Both the position numbers and the translations under genes were made by a program. From assembly GCF_020194955.2 (NCBI RefSeq), contig NZ_JAFCIY020000023.1, forward strand, positions 124,001-188,000: a DNA stretch of 64,000 nt. The letters are read 5' to 3'. The notes under the pieces are model-generated. The model searched no databases. It had not been told where the DNA came from and saw only the letters and a list, made by a program, of their open reading frames with translations. Numbering within the stretch: position 1 is the stretch's first letter; every line of letters begins with the position of its first letter. Positions 26,203 to 35,974 of this stretch are shown here, piece by piece. Source of the stretch: Desulfuromonas sp. CSMB_57. GTDB taxonomy: Bacteria > Desulfobacterota > Desulfuromonadia > Desulfuromonadales > Syntrophotaleaceae.

Positions 26203-28488
26203 ATGCGACCTTTGCCGCTGAAAATGACTGGAGGCAGGATTTGTGCCGGGCTTTGTCTGGCAATGCTGGCAAGTTTGTTGTTCTGGCCGGCTTTGGGTAT
26301 CGGCCAGGATGCCGTGGTCGAGGATGTTATCCCGCCGGTGCCGGCAAATTCCCGGGCCCGTCGCGTCGAACAGGTGCAAATCCGCGACGGACGCATCGCC
26401 TTTGTTGCTGATGGCAACATTCGCGATTATCGCTACTTCACCATGGATGGGCCGCCCCGCCTGGTCGTGGATCTGCGGGGTTTGAAGCCCGGTTTCGATG
26501 CCCAGTCCTTTTCGGTGCCGGCCGGCTTTCAGACCATTCGGGTGGGACAATCTTCCGACCGGTTGCGTTTTGTTCTGGACGCGCCGCGTAGCGGGCTGCC
26601 TGACTACGCCATCGATCGCCAGGCCAACGCCGTGATCATTACCTGGCCCAACTCCCGGCCTGCGGCGGCTGTGGTACCCGAGGCGGTTGCTTCCGCGTCT
26701 CCGGTGGTTGCTCCTGAGCCTGTGGCCGCACCGATGGCCCCGACTGTCGCTGCGACCCCGATTGCGGCGCCGGAACCAGCCGCAAAACCGGTGATCAATA
26801 AGGCGGTCAGCATTACCTCCGTCGATTTCAGCCAGCAAAACGGCCGTTCCGTCTTGGCCGTCGGGCTTTCGGGCCGGGCCGAACTGCTGCCGGTGCTGGC
26901 GGCCGGGGACATGGTGCGCATCGGCGTCAAGAACGCTTCCATCAGCAGAGCGTTGCGGCGGGCCATCGACACCTCGGCGTTTCCCAGCGCCATCCGTTTG
27001 ATTACGCCCTACACGGTCAGTGCCGGTTCCGGTCAGGACGTCCTGTTCGCCATCGAACTCAAGGGGCCGATGCCCTATGAGCTGAAACAGGTCGGCAATC
27101 GGGTGCTGTTCAGCGTTGAGGACGGACCTTACGCCGAGGCCAAGCCGGCGGCTCGCAGCGAGCGCGTGGTGCCCGTTGCGACCCGTCCCGCTACCGCAGT
27201 GGCCCGCGGTGTTGCCGATACCGCACCCGGAACCTTGACTTCTGGGGTGCCGTCCATCGACCGCGGCCCGGCCCGACGCTACACCGGGCAGAAAATCAAC
27301 CTGATCTTCGATGACGCCAACATCCGCAGCATCATGCAGTTGATCGCCGAAGTCAGTAAATTGAACATCATCGTCGGCGATGATGTGCAGGGCACCGTCA
27401 CTCTGCGGTTGGTGGATGTACCCTGGGATCAGGCCTTCGATCTGGTGCTGGAAACCCGCGGCTTGGGCCAGATCCGGGAAGGCAATGTGGTGCGGGTCAT
27501 GCCCCGGGAGAAAATCAGGCAGATGCAGCAGGAGCAGTTCGCCGCCGCCCGGGCTCTGGAAAAGCTGGAAGACTTGACCACCCAGGTGGTGACTGTCAAT
27601 TATTCGGACGTTAATTCCGTGGCGGAAAACGGTAAGAAGCTGCTGACGGAACGTGGCAAAATTGTCGCAGATGCCCGCGACAAGAAAATGATTGTTACCG
27701 ATATCCCATCGGTGGTGGCGGAAATCAGGAAATTGGCTTCACTTCTGGATACGCCGGAGCGTCAGGTTCTCATTGAAGCGCGGATTGTTGAGGCTAGCGC
27801 TACCTTTTCACGGAACCTTGGGGTCAATTGGGGCCTTACCTATAACAATATTGCGGGTGATGCCACGGGCAACAAGGCTAGTATCGGTGGTGGTGGCACA
27901 TTGATCGGGATACCTATCAGTCCCGGTACGGTTACTGGGGGACTGGTTAGCGGATTGACTTTCGGGCGTGTTGGAATCGATAAGGCTGTATTGGACCTGC
28001 GCCTCGCTGCCCTGGAGACTTCCGGTCACGGTCGTATTGTTTCCACTCCGCGCATCACCACCCTGAACGGCATGGAAGCGGAGATTGCCCAGGGCACTGA
28101 AATCCCGTACCTTACGACTAGCGACCAAGGAACTAAGACTGAGTTCAAGAAAGCTGAACTGAGCCTCAAGGTGACTCCGGAAATCAATCCTGACGGTTCT
28201 ATCTTACTGGATATCGAAGCCAGAAACGACTCGCGTGGAGCTGATGTCTCCGTGGGGTTGGGTAATGCACCGGCTATCGACACTAAACAGGCAACCAGCA
28301 AGGTGCTGATTCGAGACGGGGAAACCACGGTTATCGGCGGCATCTTCATCCAGGATCGGCAGGAGAGCAGCGCCGGGGTTCCCTTCCTGAAAAACGTGCC
28401 GGTTCTGGGCCATTTGTTCAAATCCACCTCTGTGAGCGAGGAGCGTCGCGAGCTGCTGGTCTTCATCACGCCGCGCATTTTGGACTAG
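26203..28488 (+). CDS. pilQ: Type IV pilus secretin PilQ
   Basis: PilQ is the outer-membrane secretin through which the pilus exits. The 761-residue protein has a signal peptide (about 1-37), two AMIN peptidoglycan-binding domains (45-155 and 200-310) separated by a Pro/Ala/Val-rich linker, a secretin/TonB N-terminal domain (INLIFDDANIRSIMQLIAEV near 365), an N1 domain, and the secretin domain with GMEAEIAQGTEIPY and the C-terminal VLIRDGETTVIGGIF motif. The start is set at the ATG with GGAGA 8 bases upstream; the frame opens 31 codons earlier inside pilP. The stretch around 27780-28260 is less GC-rich than its flanks. A strong terminator follows. Confidence 0.95.
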   Translation: MRPLPLKMTGGRICAGLCLAMLASLLFWPALGIGQDAVVEDVIPPVPANSRARRVEQVQIRDGRIAFVADGNIRDYRYFTMDGPPRLVVDLRGLKPGFDAQSFSVPAGFQTIRVGQSSDRLRFVLDAPRSGLPDYAIDRQANAVIITWPNSRPAAAVVPEAVASASPVVAPEPVAAPMAPTVAATPIAAPEPAAKPVINKAVSITSVDFSQQNGRSVLAVGLSGRAELLPVLAAGDMVRIGVKNASISRALRRAIDTSAFPSAIRLITPYTVSAGSGQDVLFAIELKGPMPYELKQVGNRVLFSVEDGPYAEAKPAARSERVVPVATRPATAVARGVADTAPGTLTSGVPSIDRGPARRYTGQKINLIFDDANIRSIMQLIAEVSKLNIIVGDDVQGTVTLRLVDVPWDQAFDLVLETRGLGQIREGNVVRVMPREKIRQMQQEQFAAARALEKLEDLTTQVVTVNYSDVNSVAENGKKLLTERGKIVADARDKKMIVTDIPSVVAEIRKLASLLDTPERQVLIEARIVEASATFSRNLGVNWGLTYNNIAGDATGNKASIGGGGTLIGIPISPGTVTGGLVSGLTFGRVGIDKAVLDLRLAALETSGHGRIVSTPRITTLNGMEAEIAQGTEIPYLTTSDQGTKTEFKKAELSLKVTPEINPDGSILLDIEARNDSRGADVSVGLGNAPAIDTKQATSKVLIRDGETTVIGGIFIQDRQESSAGVPFLKNVPVLGHLFKSTSVSEERRELLVFITPRILD

Positions 28489-28530
28489 TCAAGTCAGACA
28501 TTTTTCGGTAAGGTATTTCACCGAAAATTC

Positions 28531-28562
28531 AAAGGACAGGTGCTGAACCTGTCCTTTTTTTT
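28531..28562 (+). terminator. Rho-independent terminator after pilQ
   Basis: An 11-bp stem (28531-28541 with 28547-28557) and 5-base loop are followed by a run of eight T. It closes the pilMNOPQ operon just ahead of aroC. Confidence 0.95.
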
Positions 28563-28584
28563 CCTGAAAACGGGAAGGCTGACC

Positions 28585-29745
28585 ATGGAATTGCGTTATT
28601 TGACGGCCGGGGAATCCCACGGCCCGGTACTGACCGCCATCATCGAGGGGCTGCCGGCCAATCTTGACCTGGCGGAAGCCGACATCAACCGGGATCTGGC
28701 CCGCCGCCAGGAGGGCTACGGGCGCGGCGGCCGCATGCAGATCGAGCGGGATCAGGTCGAAATTCTGTCCGGCGTGCGCTGGGGAAAGACCCTGGGCTCG
28801 CCTCTGACCCTTTCGGTTCGGAACCGGGATTGGGAGAACTGGTCGCAGAAAATGTCGCCCCGTTCCGAGGACCGGATGACGGATCAGGCCATTACCCAGC
28901 CGCGTCCCGGTCATGCGGATCTGACCGGGGTCATCAAATACCATCAGGACGATTGCCGCAATATTCTCGAGCGCTCCAGCGCCCGCGAAACCGCCGCCCG
29001 GGTGGCGGTGGGCGCGGTCTGCAAACGGCTGCTGGCGGAACTGGGCATGGAGGTCTTGGGCTACGTGGCCGAAATCGGCGGGATTGTTGCCGTGGGCGAT
29101 GCCGTGCCCTTCCGTGAACGTTTTCAGCGCAGCGAGGAATCGCCCTGCCGCACCTTCGATGTCGATGCCGAACAGCGCATGATGGCGGCCATCGACCAGG
29201 CCAGGGAGGCCGGCGACAGCCTCGGCGGGGTGGTCGAGGTGGCGGTGCTCGGCGCTCCTTTGGGCCTGGGCAGTCACGTGCATTGGGACCGCCGGCTGGA
29301 TGCCCGCTTGGCCGCCGCGATGATGAGCATTCAGGCCTTCAAGGGGGTGGAGATCGGCCTCGGCTTCGAGGCGGCGCGGCGCCCCGGTTCCCAGGTGCAT
29401 GATGAAATCGCCTGGCAGGGCCAACAGTTCGTGCGCCTGACCAATCGTGCCGGCGGCCTGGAAGGCGGCATGACCAACGGTGCCCCGCTGGTGGTGCGTG
29501 GCGCCATGAAGCCCATCCCGACCCTGTATCAGCCCCTGCAGAGCGTCGACTTCGTCTCCAAACAACCCTTCGCCGCCGCTATCGAACGTTCCGATGTGTG
29601 CGCCGTGCCGGCCGCCGCCGTGGTGGCCGAAGCCATGGTGGCCATCGAACTGGCGCGGGCGGTGCTGGAAAAGTTCGGCGGCGACGCCATGGAGGACCTG
29701 CAGGGAAATTTGGCGGCTTATATGGAATATGTTAAAGGGTTTTGA
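28585..29745 (+). CDS. aroC: Chorismate synthase
   Basis: AroC removes phosphate from EPSP to give chorismate, using reduced FMN. The 386-residue protein starts [23 protein letters not shown], the family signature (GESHG), and shows the [15 protein letters not shown] region, [21 protein letters not shown] and [10 protein letters not shown]. The start was chosen at the ATG after GGGAAGGCTGACC; the upstream in-frame extension crosses the pilQ terminator. aroB and aroQ follow; aroK is not present between them. Confidence 0.96.
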   Translation: MELRYLTAGESHGPVLTAIIEGLPANLDLAEADINRDLARRQEGYGRGGRMQIERDQVEILSGVRWGKTLGSPLTLSVRNRDWENWSQKMSPRSEDRMTDQAITQPRPGHADLTGVIKYHQDDCRNILERSSARETAARVAVGAVCKRLLAELGMEVLGYVAEIGGIVAVGDAVPFRERFQRSEESPCRTFDVDAEQRMMAAIDQAREAGDSLGGVVEVAVLGAPLGLGSHVHWDRRLDARLAAAMMSIQAFKGVEIGLGFEAARRPGSQVHDEIAWQGQQFVRLTNRAGGLEGGMTNGAPLVVRGAMKPIPTLYQPLQSVDFVSKQPFAAAIERSDVCAVPAAAVVAEAMVAIELARAVLEKFGGDAMEDLQGNLAAYMEYVKGF

Positions 29746-29756
29746 TTTGTGGCGGC

Positions 29757-29969
29757 AGGCTGAAGACTGAAGACTGAAGGGTGAAGGCTGAAGACTGAAG
29801 GCTGAAGACTGAAGGCTGAAGAATAGGCAAGGGAAGGGCAAGGCAAAGCAAAGCCTATATGATTATTAGGCTGTTTTTGGGGTTGGATTTTACTTCAGTC
29901 TTCAGTCTTCAGCCTTCAGCCTTCTAACAGTCTTCAGCCTTCAGCCTTCTAACAGTCTTCAGCCTTCTG
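29757..29969. repeat. Opposed heptamer repeat blocks between aroC and aroB
   Basis: A block of TGAAGRC heptamers (29757-29822) and a block of the complementary CTTCAGY heptamers (29893-29969) flank about 70 bp containing a purine-rich tract. In RNA the blocks could pair over many base pairs. The right block itself contains the segment TTCTAACAGTCTTCAGCC twice. No gene lies here. Confidence 0.92.
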
Positions 29970-29993
29970 TCTTTATTAAGGACCTTACCTTTT

Positions 29994-31100
29994 ATGCAAC
30001 TGGAACATTTAACCGTAGGGCTGGACGAGCGCAGTTATTCCATCTGGATTGGCCACGGTATCTTGCCGTGCCTGCCCGATGCTCTGCGGGAGGTAGCTTT
30101 TCCTCGCCGCGTGGCCGTGGTCAGCAATCCGCGTGTCATGGGTCTGTTTGGCGAGGAATTAATCGGCAACCTGCGGGATGCGGGCTATGGGGTCCAGCCC
30201 ATAACCGTACCCGACGGCGAACAATACAAGAACTGGCAGGTTCTGCAGGGCATCTACACCACCCTCATCGAGCAGGAGTTCGATCGGCATTGCGGCTTGA
30301 TCGCATTAGGTGGCGGCGTGATTGGCGATATGACGGGCTTCGCCGCCGCGACCTTTTTGCGCGGCGTTCCCTTTGTGCAGGTGCCGACCACCCTGCTGGC
30401 CCAGGTCGACAGTTCCGTCGGCGGCAAAACCGCCATCAATCACGAGTTGGGTAAAAATCTTATCGGCGCCTTTTATCAGCCGCGCCATGTGCATGTCGAT
30501 GTCGCCACCCTGCGGAATCTTGATGATCGCGATTTCGCCGCCGGCATGGCCGAGATCATCAAATACGGGGTGATTCGCGACCGCGATTTCTTTCAGTGGC
30601 TCAGGCAGCATCGCGAAGCCCTGCGTCGCAGGGACCCGCAGGCCTTGATCGCCGCGGTAAAGAGGTCTTGCCAAATCAAGGCGAATATTGTAGAAATTGA
30701 CGAAACGGAAAAGGGCCAGCGGGCTATCCTCAACTTTGGTCACACCTTTGGCCATGCCGTCGAAACCCTGACCGGTTATCGGCAGTATCGGCATGGTGAG
30801 GCGGTGGCCATCGGCATGGTGGTCGCAGCCGCCGTTGCCCATCGTCTGAGTCTCTGTTCCGCAGAGGATGCCGCCGCTCTCAAAGCCCTTCTCGAGGCGT
30901 TCGATCTGCCGGTCACGCCGCCGGATTTCCCTTTGCAAAGTTATCTGCAGGCCATGCGCAGGGACAAAAAGATGCATGAGGGAAGGTTGCGCCTGGTTTT
31001 GAACCGGGGCATCGGTGACTGCGAATTGCGCGACGTGTTCGACCCTGCAGATGTTTTTGGGCCCGTATTGGCGACCGCCCCCGGAGGGCCGTCGATGTGA
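29994..31100 (+). CDS. aroB: 3-dehydroquinate synthase
   Basis: AroB converts DAHP to 3-dehydroquinate with NAD and a divalent metal. The 368-residue protein has DGEQYKNW near 67, the NAD-binding GGGVIGDMTGFAAATFLRG near 105, PTTLLAQVDSSVGGKTAIN, the metal ligand region AEIIKYG and the His pair in NFGHTFGHAVE and RHGEAVAIGM. AAGGACC lies upstream of the ATG. It begins a run of closely packed genes (TPR, roadblock-like, aroQ). Confidence 0.96.
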   Translation: MQLEHLTVGLDERSYSIWIGHGILPCLPDALREVAFPRRVAVVSNPRVMGLFGEELIGNLRDAGYGVQPITVPDGEQYKNWQVLQGIYTTLIEQEFDRHCGLIALGGGVIGDMTGFAAATFLRGVPFVQVPTTLLAQVDSSVGGKTAINHELGKNLIGAFYQPRHVHVDVATLRNLDDRDFAAGMAEIIKYGVIRDRDFFQWLRQHREALRRRDPQALIAAVKRSCQIKANIVEIDETEKGQRAILNFGHTFGHAVETLTGYRQYRHGEAVAIGMVVAAAVAHRLSLCSAEDAAALKALLEAFDLPVTPPDFPLQSYLQAMRRDKKMHEGRLRLVLNRGIGDCELRDVFDPADVFGPVLATAPGGPSM

Positions 31101-31891
31101 CCATGGACAAGGATCAGGCAACCCGACTGCTGGCGAAAATTGCCGGCTATCTGGAAATCCTCGGCAAAGATCCGCGCTCGACGGTGTTTGTGCCCTTGAG
31201 CGACGCCTATCGGCGGCTGGGGATGCTTGATGACGCCTTGTCTCTGGCGCAGCGGGGGGTGCGGACTCTGCCCTGGTTCGGCCCCGGTTTCGTGGCCCTG
31301 GGGCGGGTGCAGATGCAGCAGGGCGATCTGGAAGAGGCGCTGCATTCCTTCCGCAAGGCCCTGGAACTGGATGAAGACAGCATCGCCGCCATGCAGTCGC
31401 TGGTGCGGTTGCATCTGCTGCGCGGCGAAAAGGACCAGGCCGTCGCCTTGCTGGAACGAGCGGTGCAACTGGCTCCGGAACAACTGGTTTTCGTCAACCT
31501 GCTGCGTTCCCTGCGTCCCGAAGGAGCCGAGGCCGGTGCCTGCAGCGAACACACCGAACCGGTTGTCGAGCCTGCGGCAGCGCCAATCGCGACGACCACC
31601 CTGGCCGAGTTGTATGTTCGCCAGGGTCATTTTCAGCGGGCGCTGGATATCTACCAGCAACTGCTCGGCGTGCATCCGGACGACCCGCGCCTGCGGGCGG
31701 CATGTGCCGACCTGCAAAATCGCTTGTCCGCAGTCGCTGAAGAACAAGCAGACCAACAGGCCGCCTCTTTAGAGGTTTTTGAACCGGCGGGCGCGCCCAT
31801 TCCGACTGCCGAGGGCACCGACGAATCGGCCGCAACGGCTTTGGGTGCATGGCTGACCGCCATCCGAAAAAGGAGGGAGCATGTTCGGTGA
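31097..31891 (+). CDS. Tetratricopeptide repeat protein
   Basis: This 264-residue helical protein has no signal peptide. TPR units are clear at about 28-60 (VFVPLSDAYRRLGMLDDAL), 62-95 (GFVALGRVQMQQGDLEEAL) and 98-130 (SLVRLHLLRGEKDQAVALLE), with another after a linker at 170-205 (LAELYVRQGHFQRALDIYQQ). It probably serves as a protein-interaction scaffold in the cytoplasm. A GTG overlapping the aroB stop is used, with GGAGGG 8 bases upstream; ATG at 31103 is possible. It overlaps the next gene by 11 bases, which suggests the two products act together. Confidence 0.85.
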   Translation: MTMDKDQATRLLAKIAGYLEILGKDPRSTVFVPLSDAYRRLGMLDDALSLAQRGVRTLPWFGPGFVALGRVQMQQGDLEEALHSFRKALELDEDSIAAMQSLVRLHLLRGEKDQAVALLERAVQLAPEQLVFVNLLRSLRPEGAEAGACSEHTEPVVEPAAAPIATTTLAELYVRQGHFQRALDIYQQLLGVHPDDPRLRAACADLQNRLSAVAEEQADQQAASLEVFEPAGAPIPTAEGTDESAATALGAWLTAIRKRREHVR

Positions 31892-32240
31892 AATTCTGCA
31901 GGGTATCGTCGAGGAGGCGGGTGGCGGCATCAGCGCCTCGCTGATGGGCTATGACGGCATCGCCATCGAGCAGTTCGAGCAACCCTGCGACGGCATCGAC
32001 CTGCAACTGGTGGCCGTAGAATATGCCAATGTGCTGAAGGAAATCAAGCAGACCGCCGGGATTCTCAATGCCGGCGTCATGGAGGAGGTCGCCATCGGCA
32101 CCCAGCGTTTTTGGGTGTTGATTCGAGCCCTGTCCGAGGACTATTTCGTCACCCTGACCCTGCATCGGGATGGGAATTTCGGCAAGGCGCGCTATCTTTT
32201 GAACCGCGAAGCGGGCCGCTTGCGCGAGGCCCTGACATGA
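31881..32240 (+). CDS. Roadblock/LC7-like small protein
   Basis: The 119-residue protein has the alternating helix-strand pattern of roadblock/LC7 domains: an N-terminal helix ([14 protein letters not shown]), the strand pair [14 protein letters not shown], a long central helix ([20 protein letters not shown]) and strands [18 protein letters not shown] to [14 protein letters not shown]. Such proteins regulate small Ras-like GTPases (MglA/MglB type), but no GTPase gene is in the window. Start has GGAGGG upstream and overlaps the TPR gene; its end overlaps aroQ as ATGA. The family assignment is by pattern only. Confidence 0.72.
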   Translation: MFGEILQGIVEEAGGGISASLMGYDGIAIEQFEQPCDGIDLQLVAVEYANVLKEIKQTAGILNAGVMEEVAIGTQRFWVLIRALSEDYFVTLTLHRDGNFGKARYLLNREAGRLREALT

Positions 32241-32689
32241 GCGGTGTCCGTCATCGGGTGCTGATTGTACACGGCCCCAATCTCAACCTGCTCGGTACCC
32301 GGGAACCCCAGGTTTACGGTCGCGAGACCCTCGATGAAATTCATGCCGGGCTGCAGCGCCTGGCCGAGGAACTGGGTGTTGACCTTTTCTTTTTTCAGTC
32401 CAATCACGAAGGGGCCCTCATCGACCGTCTGCATCAGGCCCGCCATGAAAACATCGACGGTATCATCATCAATCCCGGCGGGTTGACCCATACCAGTGTC
32501 GCCCTGCGGGATGCGTTGGTGGCCGTGGACATTCCCGCTGTCGAAGTGCATCTCTCCAATATCTTTGCCCGCGAATCTTTTCGTCATCATTCCTTCATCT
32601 CGCCCGTGGCTGTCGGCCAGTTGTGCGGCTTCGGCGCCATGGGCTATCAGCTTGCCCTGCGGGGCCTTTGCGGCCGATTCGGGGCTTAA
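32237..32689 (+). CDS. aroQ: Type II 3-dehydroquinate dehydratase
   Basis: AroQ dehydrates 3-dehydroquinate to 3-dehydroshikimate as a dodecamer. The 150-residue protein has the family motifs [17 protein letters not shown] (catalytic loop with Arg and Tyr), [28 protein letters not shown] and [11 protein letters not shown]. The start is set at the ATG overlapping the preceding stop (ATGA); the frame opens 42 codons earlier inside the neighbour. Links the TPR/roadblock pair into the aro operon. Confidence 0.95.
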   Translation: MSGVRHRVLIVHGPNLNLLGTREPQVYGRETLDEIHAGLQRLAEELGVDLFFFQSNHEGALIDRLHQARHENIDGIIINPGGLTHTSVALRDALVAVDIPAVEVHLSNIFARESFRHHSFISPVAVGQLCGFGAMGYQLALRGLCGRFGA

Positions 32690-32709
32690 AGGACAAGGGC
32701 TTTCCCTTC

Positions 32710-33786
32710 ATGCGCCAGGACAGGATAGCCAGGCTGCGGCAATTGCTCGAAACCCGGGAACTGGATGCCGTGCTGCTGGCCGGTTCGGCGAGCTTGCGCT
32801 ATTTTTGTGGCTTTTCCGGGTCCGACGGCGCCCTGATGGTCAGCGCCGACGCAGTCATCTTCCTGACCGATTCCCGTTATACCAGCCAGGCCGGCCAGGA
32901 AGTCGTCGCCGACCATATCCGCCAATATTCCGGCAAGGTGGAGGGCATCGCCGGGCTCATCGGCGAACAGGGTTGGCACCGTGTCGGCTTCGAGGCGGAG
33001 GCAATCTCCTTTGCCCTGGCTCAGCGGTTGCAAGGGCAGGCGCCACAGGAATGTGACTGGCAGCCTCTGGGGCAGGAGGTTCAGGCCCTGCGCCAACGCA
33101 AGGATGCCGAGGAAATCCGCATCATGGCGGCGGCGGCGCGCCTGGCCGGAGATGCCTTCGAGGAAATTCGACCGACCATCCGGCCCGGAGTCACGGAGCG
33201 GGAATTGGCCCTGGCTCTGGAGTTTGCCATGAAGCGCCGCGGGGCGGAGGATAAGTCCTTCGATTTCATCGTCGCTTCCGGTGAGCGCGGTGCCCTGCCC
33301 CACGGGGTGGCTTCCCAGCGCCGGTTGGCTGCAGGAGAACTGGTCACCTTCGATTTCGGCGCTCGCTGGCAGGGGTACTGCTCAGATGAAACGGTAACTC
33401 TCGCCTTGGGCGAGGTGCCGGCGCAATTGGAAGAGGTTTACCACGTCGTATTGGCCGCCCGGAGACTGGCCCTGGAACAGGTCCGGCCGGGGGTGGCATT
33501 GCGCGAGTTGGACCGGGTGGCCCGCGACCACATCGCCGCCAGCGGCTACGGACCCTTTTTCGGCCACGGCCTGGGGCATGGCGTCGGCCTGGAAGTGCAT
33601 GAGCAACCGCTGGTTTCCGGGCGTTCCGAAGCCGTTGCTGAGATCGATATGGTGTTTACCATCGAACCGGGCATTTATCTGCCGGGCGCCGGGGGGGTGC
33701 GAATTGAGGATACCATCCAGGTGACCGCCGACGGCTATCGGCGGTTGACCTGCTTGCCCAAGGAATATAGCGTATTGCCGGTCTGA
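32710..33786 (+). CDS. pepP: Xaa-Pro aminopeptidase (M24 family)
   Basis: This cytoplasmic dimetal peptidase removes N-terminal residues preceding proline. The 358-residue protein has an N-terminal creatinase-type domain (about 1-125) and a pita-bread catalytic domain. Ligands are visible in VTFDFGARWQGYCSDET (two Asp), GHGLGHGVGLEVHE (His), FTIEPGIY (Glu) and GVRIEDTIQVT (Glu). The start was set at the ATG 20 bases after aroQ, preceded by AAAGGACAAGG; the frame opens upstream inside aroQ. In related genomes efp usually lies between this gene and accB, as I recall; it is absent here. Confidence 0.93.
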   Translation: MRQDRIARLRQLLETRELDAVLLAGSASLRYFCGFSGSDGALMVSADAVIFLTDSRYTSQAGQEVVADHIRQYSGKVEGIAGLIGEQGWHRVGFEAEAISFALAQRLQGQAPQECDWQPLGQEVQALRQRKDAEEIRIMAAAARLAGDAFEEIRPTIRPGVTERELALALEFAMKRRGAEDKSFDFIVASGERGALPHGVASQRRLAAGELVTFDFGARWQGYCSDETVTLALGEVPAQLEEVYHVVLAARRLALEQVRPGVALRELDRVARDHIAASGYGPFFGHGLGHGVGLEVHEQPLVSGRSEAVAEIDMVFTIEPGIYLPGAGGVRIEDTIQVTADGYRRLTCLPKEYSVLPV

Positions 33787-33867
33787 GCATCAATGCCGCC
33801 CGCGAAGGGCCGGGCCGGTGTGGAAGAAACCTGGAATTGGTCATCAACTGTCAGGAGGCAAAGCCTT

Positions 33868-34359
33868 ATGGATATCAAGGATATCAAGGTTCTCATCAAG
33901 ATCGTCACCGAGTCGGATATCACCGATTTTGAAATGGAAAGCGGCGGCGAAAAGCTGGTGATTCGCCGTGGCCAGGCGCCGGTCATGGTTGCCGCTCCGG
34001 CCCCGCAGGTCGTGGCTGCGCCGGCTCCGGCCGCGGCGCCTTCCGTTCTTCCGGCGGCCGCAGCCGCTCCGGCGGTACCGGAAGCCGCTCCGACAGGGAA
34101 AGGCTCTGCCGACGAGCGTTACGAGACGGTGGTGTCGCCCATTGTCGGGACCTTCTATCGTTCCCCTTCGCCCGACTCCGACGCCTATGTGGAGGTCGGT
34201 ACGGTGCTGGAAAAAGGGCAGATCATGTGCATCGTCGAGGCTATGAAGCTGATGAACGAGATCGAGGCGGAATTCAAGTGCCGCGTGGTTCAGATTCTCA
34301 AGGAAAACGCCACGGCGGTGGAATTCGGCGATCCCCTGTTCCTGGTGGAACCTCTTTAA
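33868..34359 (+). CDS. accB: Biotin carboxyl carrier protein of acetyl-CoA carboxylase
   Basis: BCCP carries biotin between biotin carboxylase and carboxyltransferase in fatty-acid synthesis. The 163-residue protein has an N-terminal helix (MDIKDIKVLIKIV), an Ala/Pro/Val-rich linker (about 45-85) and the biotinyl domain (88-163), with the biotin attachment motif VEAMKLMNEIEAE. The ATG with AGGAGG 9 bases upstream is used. accC follows after 120 bp. Confidence 0.96.
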   Translation: MDIKDIKVLIKIVTESDITDFEMESGGEKLVIRRGQAPVMVAAPAPQVVAAPAPAAAPSVLPAAAAAPAVPEAAPTGKGSADERYETVVSPIVGTFYRSPSPDSDAYVEVGTVLEKGQIMCIVEAMKLMNEIEAEFKCRVVQILKENATAVEFGDPLFLVEPL

Positions 34360-34479
34360 TCGGCGGCCGGATCCGTTTGGGGGGCAGGGCAATGCCATGC
34401 AGCCTGCCTGTCCCTTTTCAGGCAGCATATGAGCCTCATCGGACTGCCTGGCACTGCATAGCATCGGAGATAAAATCGC

Positions 34480-35817
34480 ATGTTTCATAAAATTCTCATT
34501 GCCAACCGCGGCGAAATCGCGCTTCGGGTGATTCGGGCCTGCAAGGAGCTGGGGATCAAGACCGTGGCGGTGCATTCCAATGTCGACAGCGAATCCCTGC
34601 ACGTCAAGCTGGCCGACGAAAGCATCTGCATCGGCCCGGCGCCCAGCGCCAAGAGCTATCTGAACATCAAGGCCATCATCAGCGCCGCCGAGGTGACCGA
34701 TGCCGAAGCGATTCACCCCGGCTACGGTTTTCTTGCCGAAAATGCCGAATTCGCCGAGATCTGCCAGGACTGCGGTTTGACCTTCATCGGTCCCACCCCG
34801 GAAAACATGCGGCTCATGGGGGACAAGATCAGTGCCCGGCAGACCGTGACCAAGGCCGGCGTGCCGATTCTGCCCGGCACCACGGAAGGCGTGGCGACGG
34901 TGGAGGAGGCCAAGAAGATTGCCCACGACATCGGCTATCCCATCATCATCAAGGCCACGGCCGGCGGCGGCGGGCGCGGCATGAAGGTGGTGCACTCCCC
35001 CGCATCCCTGGGCAACGCCTTTGCCGCGGCGCGCAGCGAGGCCCAGGCCGGGTTCGGCAATCCGGATGTCTACATCGAAAAGTTCTGCAAGAATCCGCGC
35101 CACGTGGAAGTGCAGATCCTCGCCGACCAGCACGGCAACGTCATCCATCTGGGTGAACGCGACTGTTCCATCCAGCGCCGTCATCAGAAACTGCTGGAGG
35201 AGGCGCCCTGTCCGGTGCTGACCCCCGAACTGCGCCAGCGCATGGGCGACTGTGCGGTGGCGGCGGCCAAGGCGGTCAACTATTCCAGCGTCGGCACCAT
35301 GGAATTCCTGCTCGATGCGGAGGGCAATTTCTATTTCATGGAAATGAATACCCGCGTGCAGGTGGAGCATCCGGTGACGGAAATGGTTACCGGCATCGAT
35401 ATCATCAAGGAGCAGATCCGCTCCGCAGCCGGCCTGCCGCTGCGTTACCAGCAGTCGGACATCAAGATCACCGGTCACGCCATCGAATGCCGCATCAATG
35501 CCGAGCATCCTTTCAAGTTCACGCCCTCGCCGGGCAAAATCGAGGGGTATCACCCCCCGGGAGGACTGGGCGTGCGGGTGGACAGCGCGGTCTATGACCA
35601 ATATTTCGTGCAGCCTCATTACGACTCGCTGGTCGCCAAGTTGATTGTTCACGCCGATACCCGCGAGGAAGCCATTCTGCGCATGCAGCGGGCCCTGGAT
35701 GAATACATCATCGGCGGTATCCGGACCTCCATTCAACTGCATCAGCGAATCATGAAGAACAAGGATTTCATGCAGGGACTGGTGGATACAGGTTTCATGG
35801 AACGACTCGAAATCTGA
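34480..35817 (+). CDS. accC: Biotin carboxylase subunit of acetyl-CoA carboxylase
   Basis: AccC carboxylates biotin on BCCP with ATP and bicarbonate. The 445-residue ATP-grasp protein has [18 protein letters not shown] at the N terminus, the Gly-rich ATP loop [13 protein letters not shown] near 165, [13 protein letters not shown], the [16 protein letters not shown] segment, and the catalytic [15 protein letters not shown]. Length equals that of the E. coli enzyme. The 120-bp gap upstream has a possible GGCAGG/CCTGCC hairpin (34383-34408) and an imperfect sigma-54-like site with wrong spacing. A terminator-like hairpin follows at 35914. Confidence 0.97.
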   Translation: MFHKILIANRGEIALRVIRACKELGIKTVAVHSNVDSESLHVKLADESICIGPAPSAKSYLNIKAIISAAEVTDAEAIHPGYGFLAENAEFAEICQDCGLTFIGPTPENMRLMGDKISARQTVTKAGVPILPGTTEGVATVEEAKKIAHDIGYPIIIKATAGGGGRGMKVVHSPASLGNAFAAARSEAQAGFGNPDVYIEKFCKNPRHVEVQILADQHGNVIHLGERDCSIQRRHQKLLEEAPCPVLTPELRQRMGDCAVAAAKAVNYSSVGTMEFLLDAEGNFYFMEMNTRVQVEHPVTEMVTGIDIIKEQIRSAAGLPLRYQQSDIKITGHAIECRINAEHPFKFTPSPGKIEGYHPPGGLGVRVDSAVYDQYFVQPHYDSLVAKLIVHADTREEAILRMQRALDEYIIGGIRTSIQLHQRIMKNKDFMQGLVDTGFMERLEI

Positions 35818-35913
35818 CCAGGTCATTCGGCAATCGGCCGGTTTTATTCAGCCGGCTCGGTTGAATAAATCTTCATGCAACGGACGCTATCCGGTCCGTG
35901 ATCTGTAATCGGC

Positions 35914-35942
35914 ACGGGCCGGGCACACAAGGCCCGGCCCGT
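35914..35942 (+). terminator. GC-rich hairpin after accC
   Basis: An 11-bp perfect stem (35914-35924 with 35932-35942) with a 7-base loop lies about 100 bases after accC and 33 bases before the TolC-type gene. There is no clear T run, so termination may be partial. Confidence 0.62.
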
Positions 35943-35974
35943 TGTCCATGGGACCGGAAAAAAGGGGAACCGTC

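Noticed and set aside
34449-34463. Possible sigma-54 promoter before accC (TGGCACTGCATAGCAT)
   Set aside because: The GG-GC distance is one base too short, which is not tolerated by sigma-54 polymerase.
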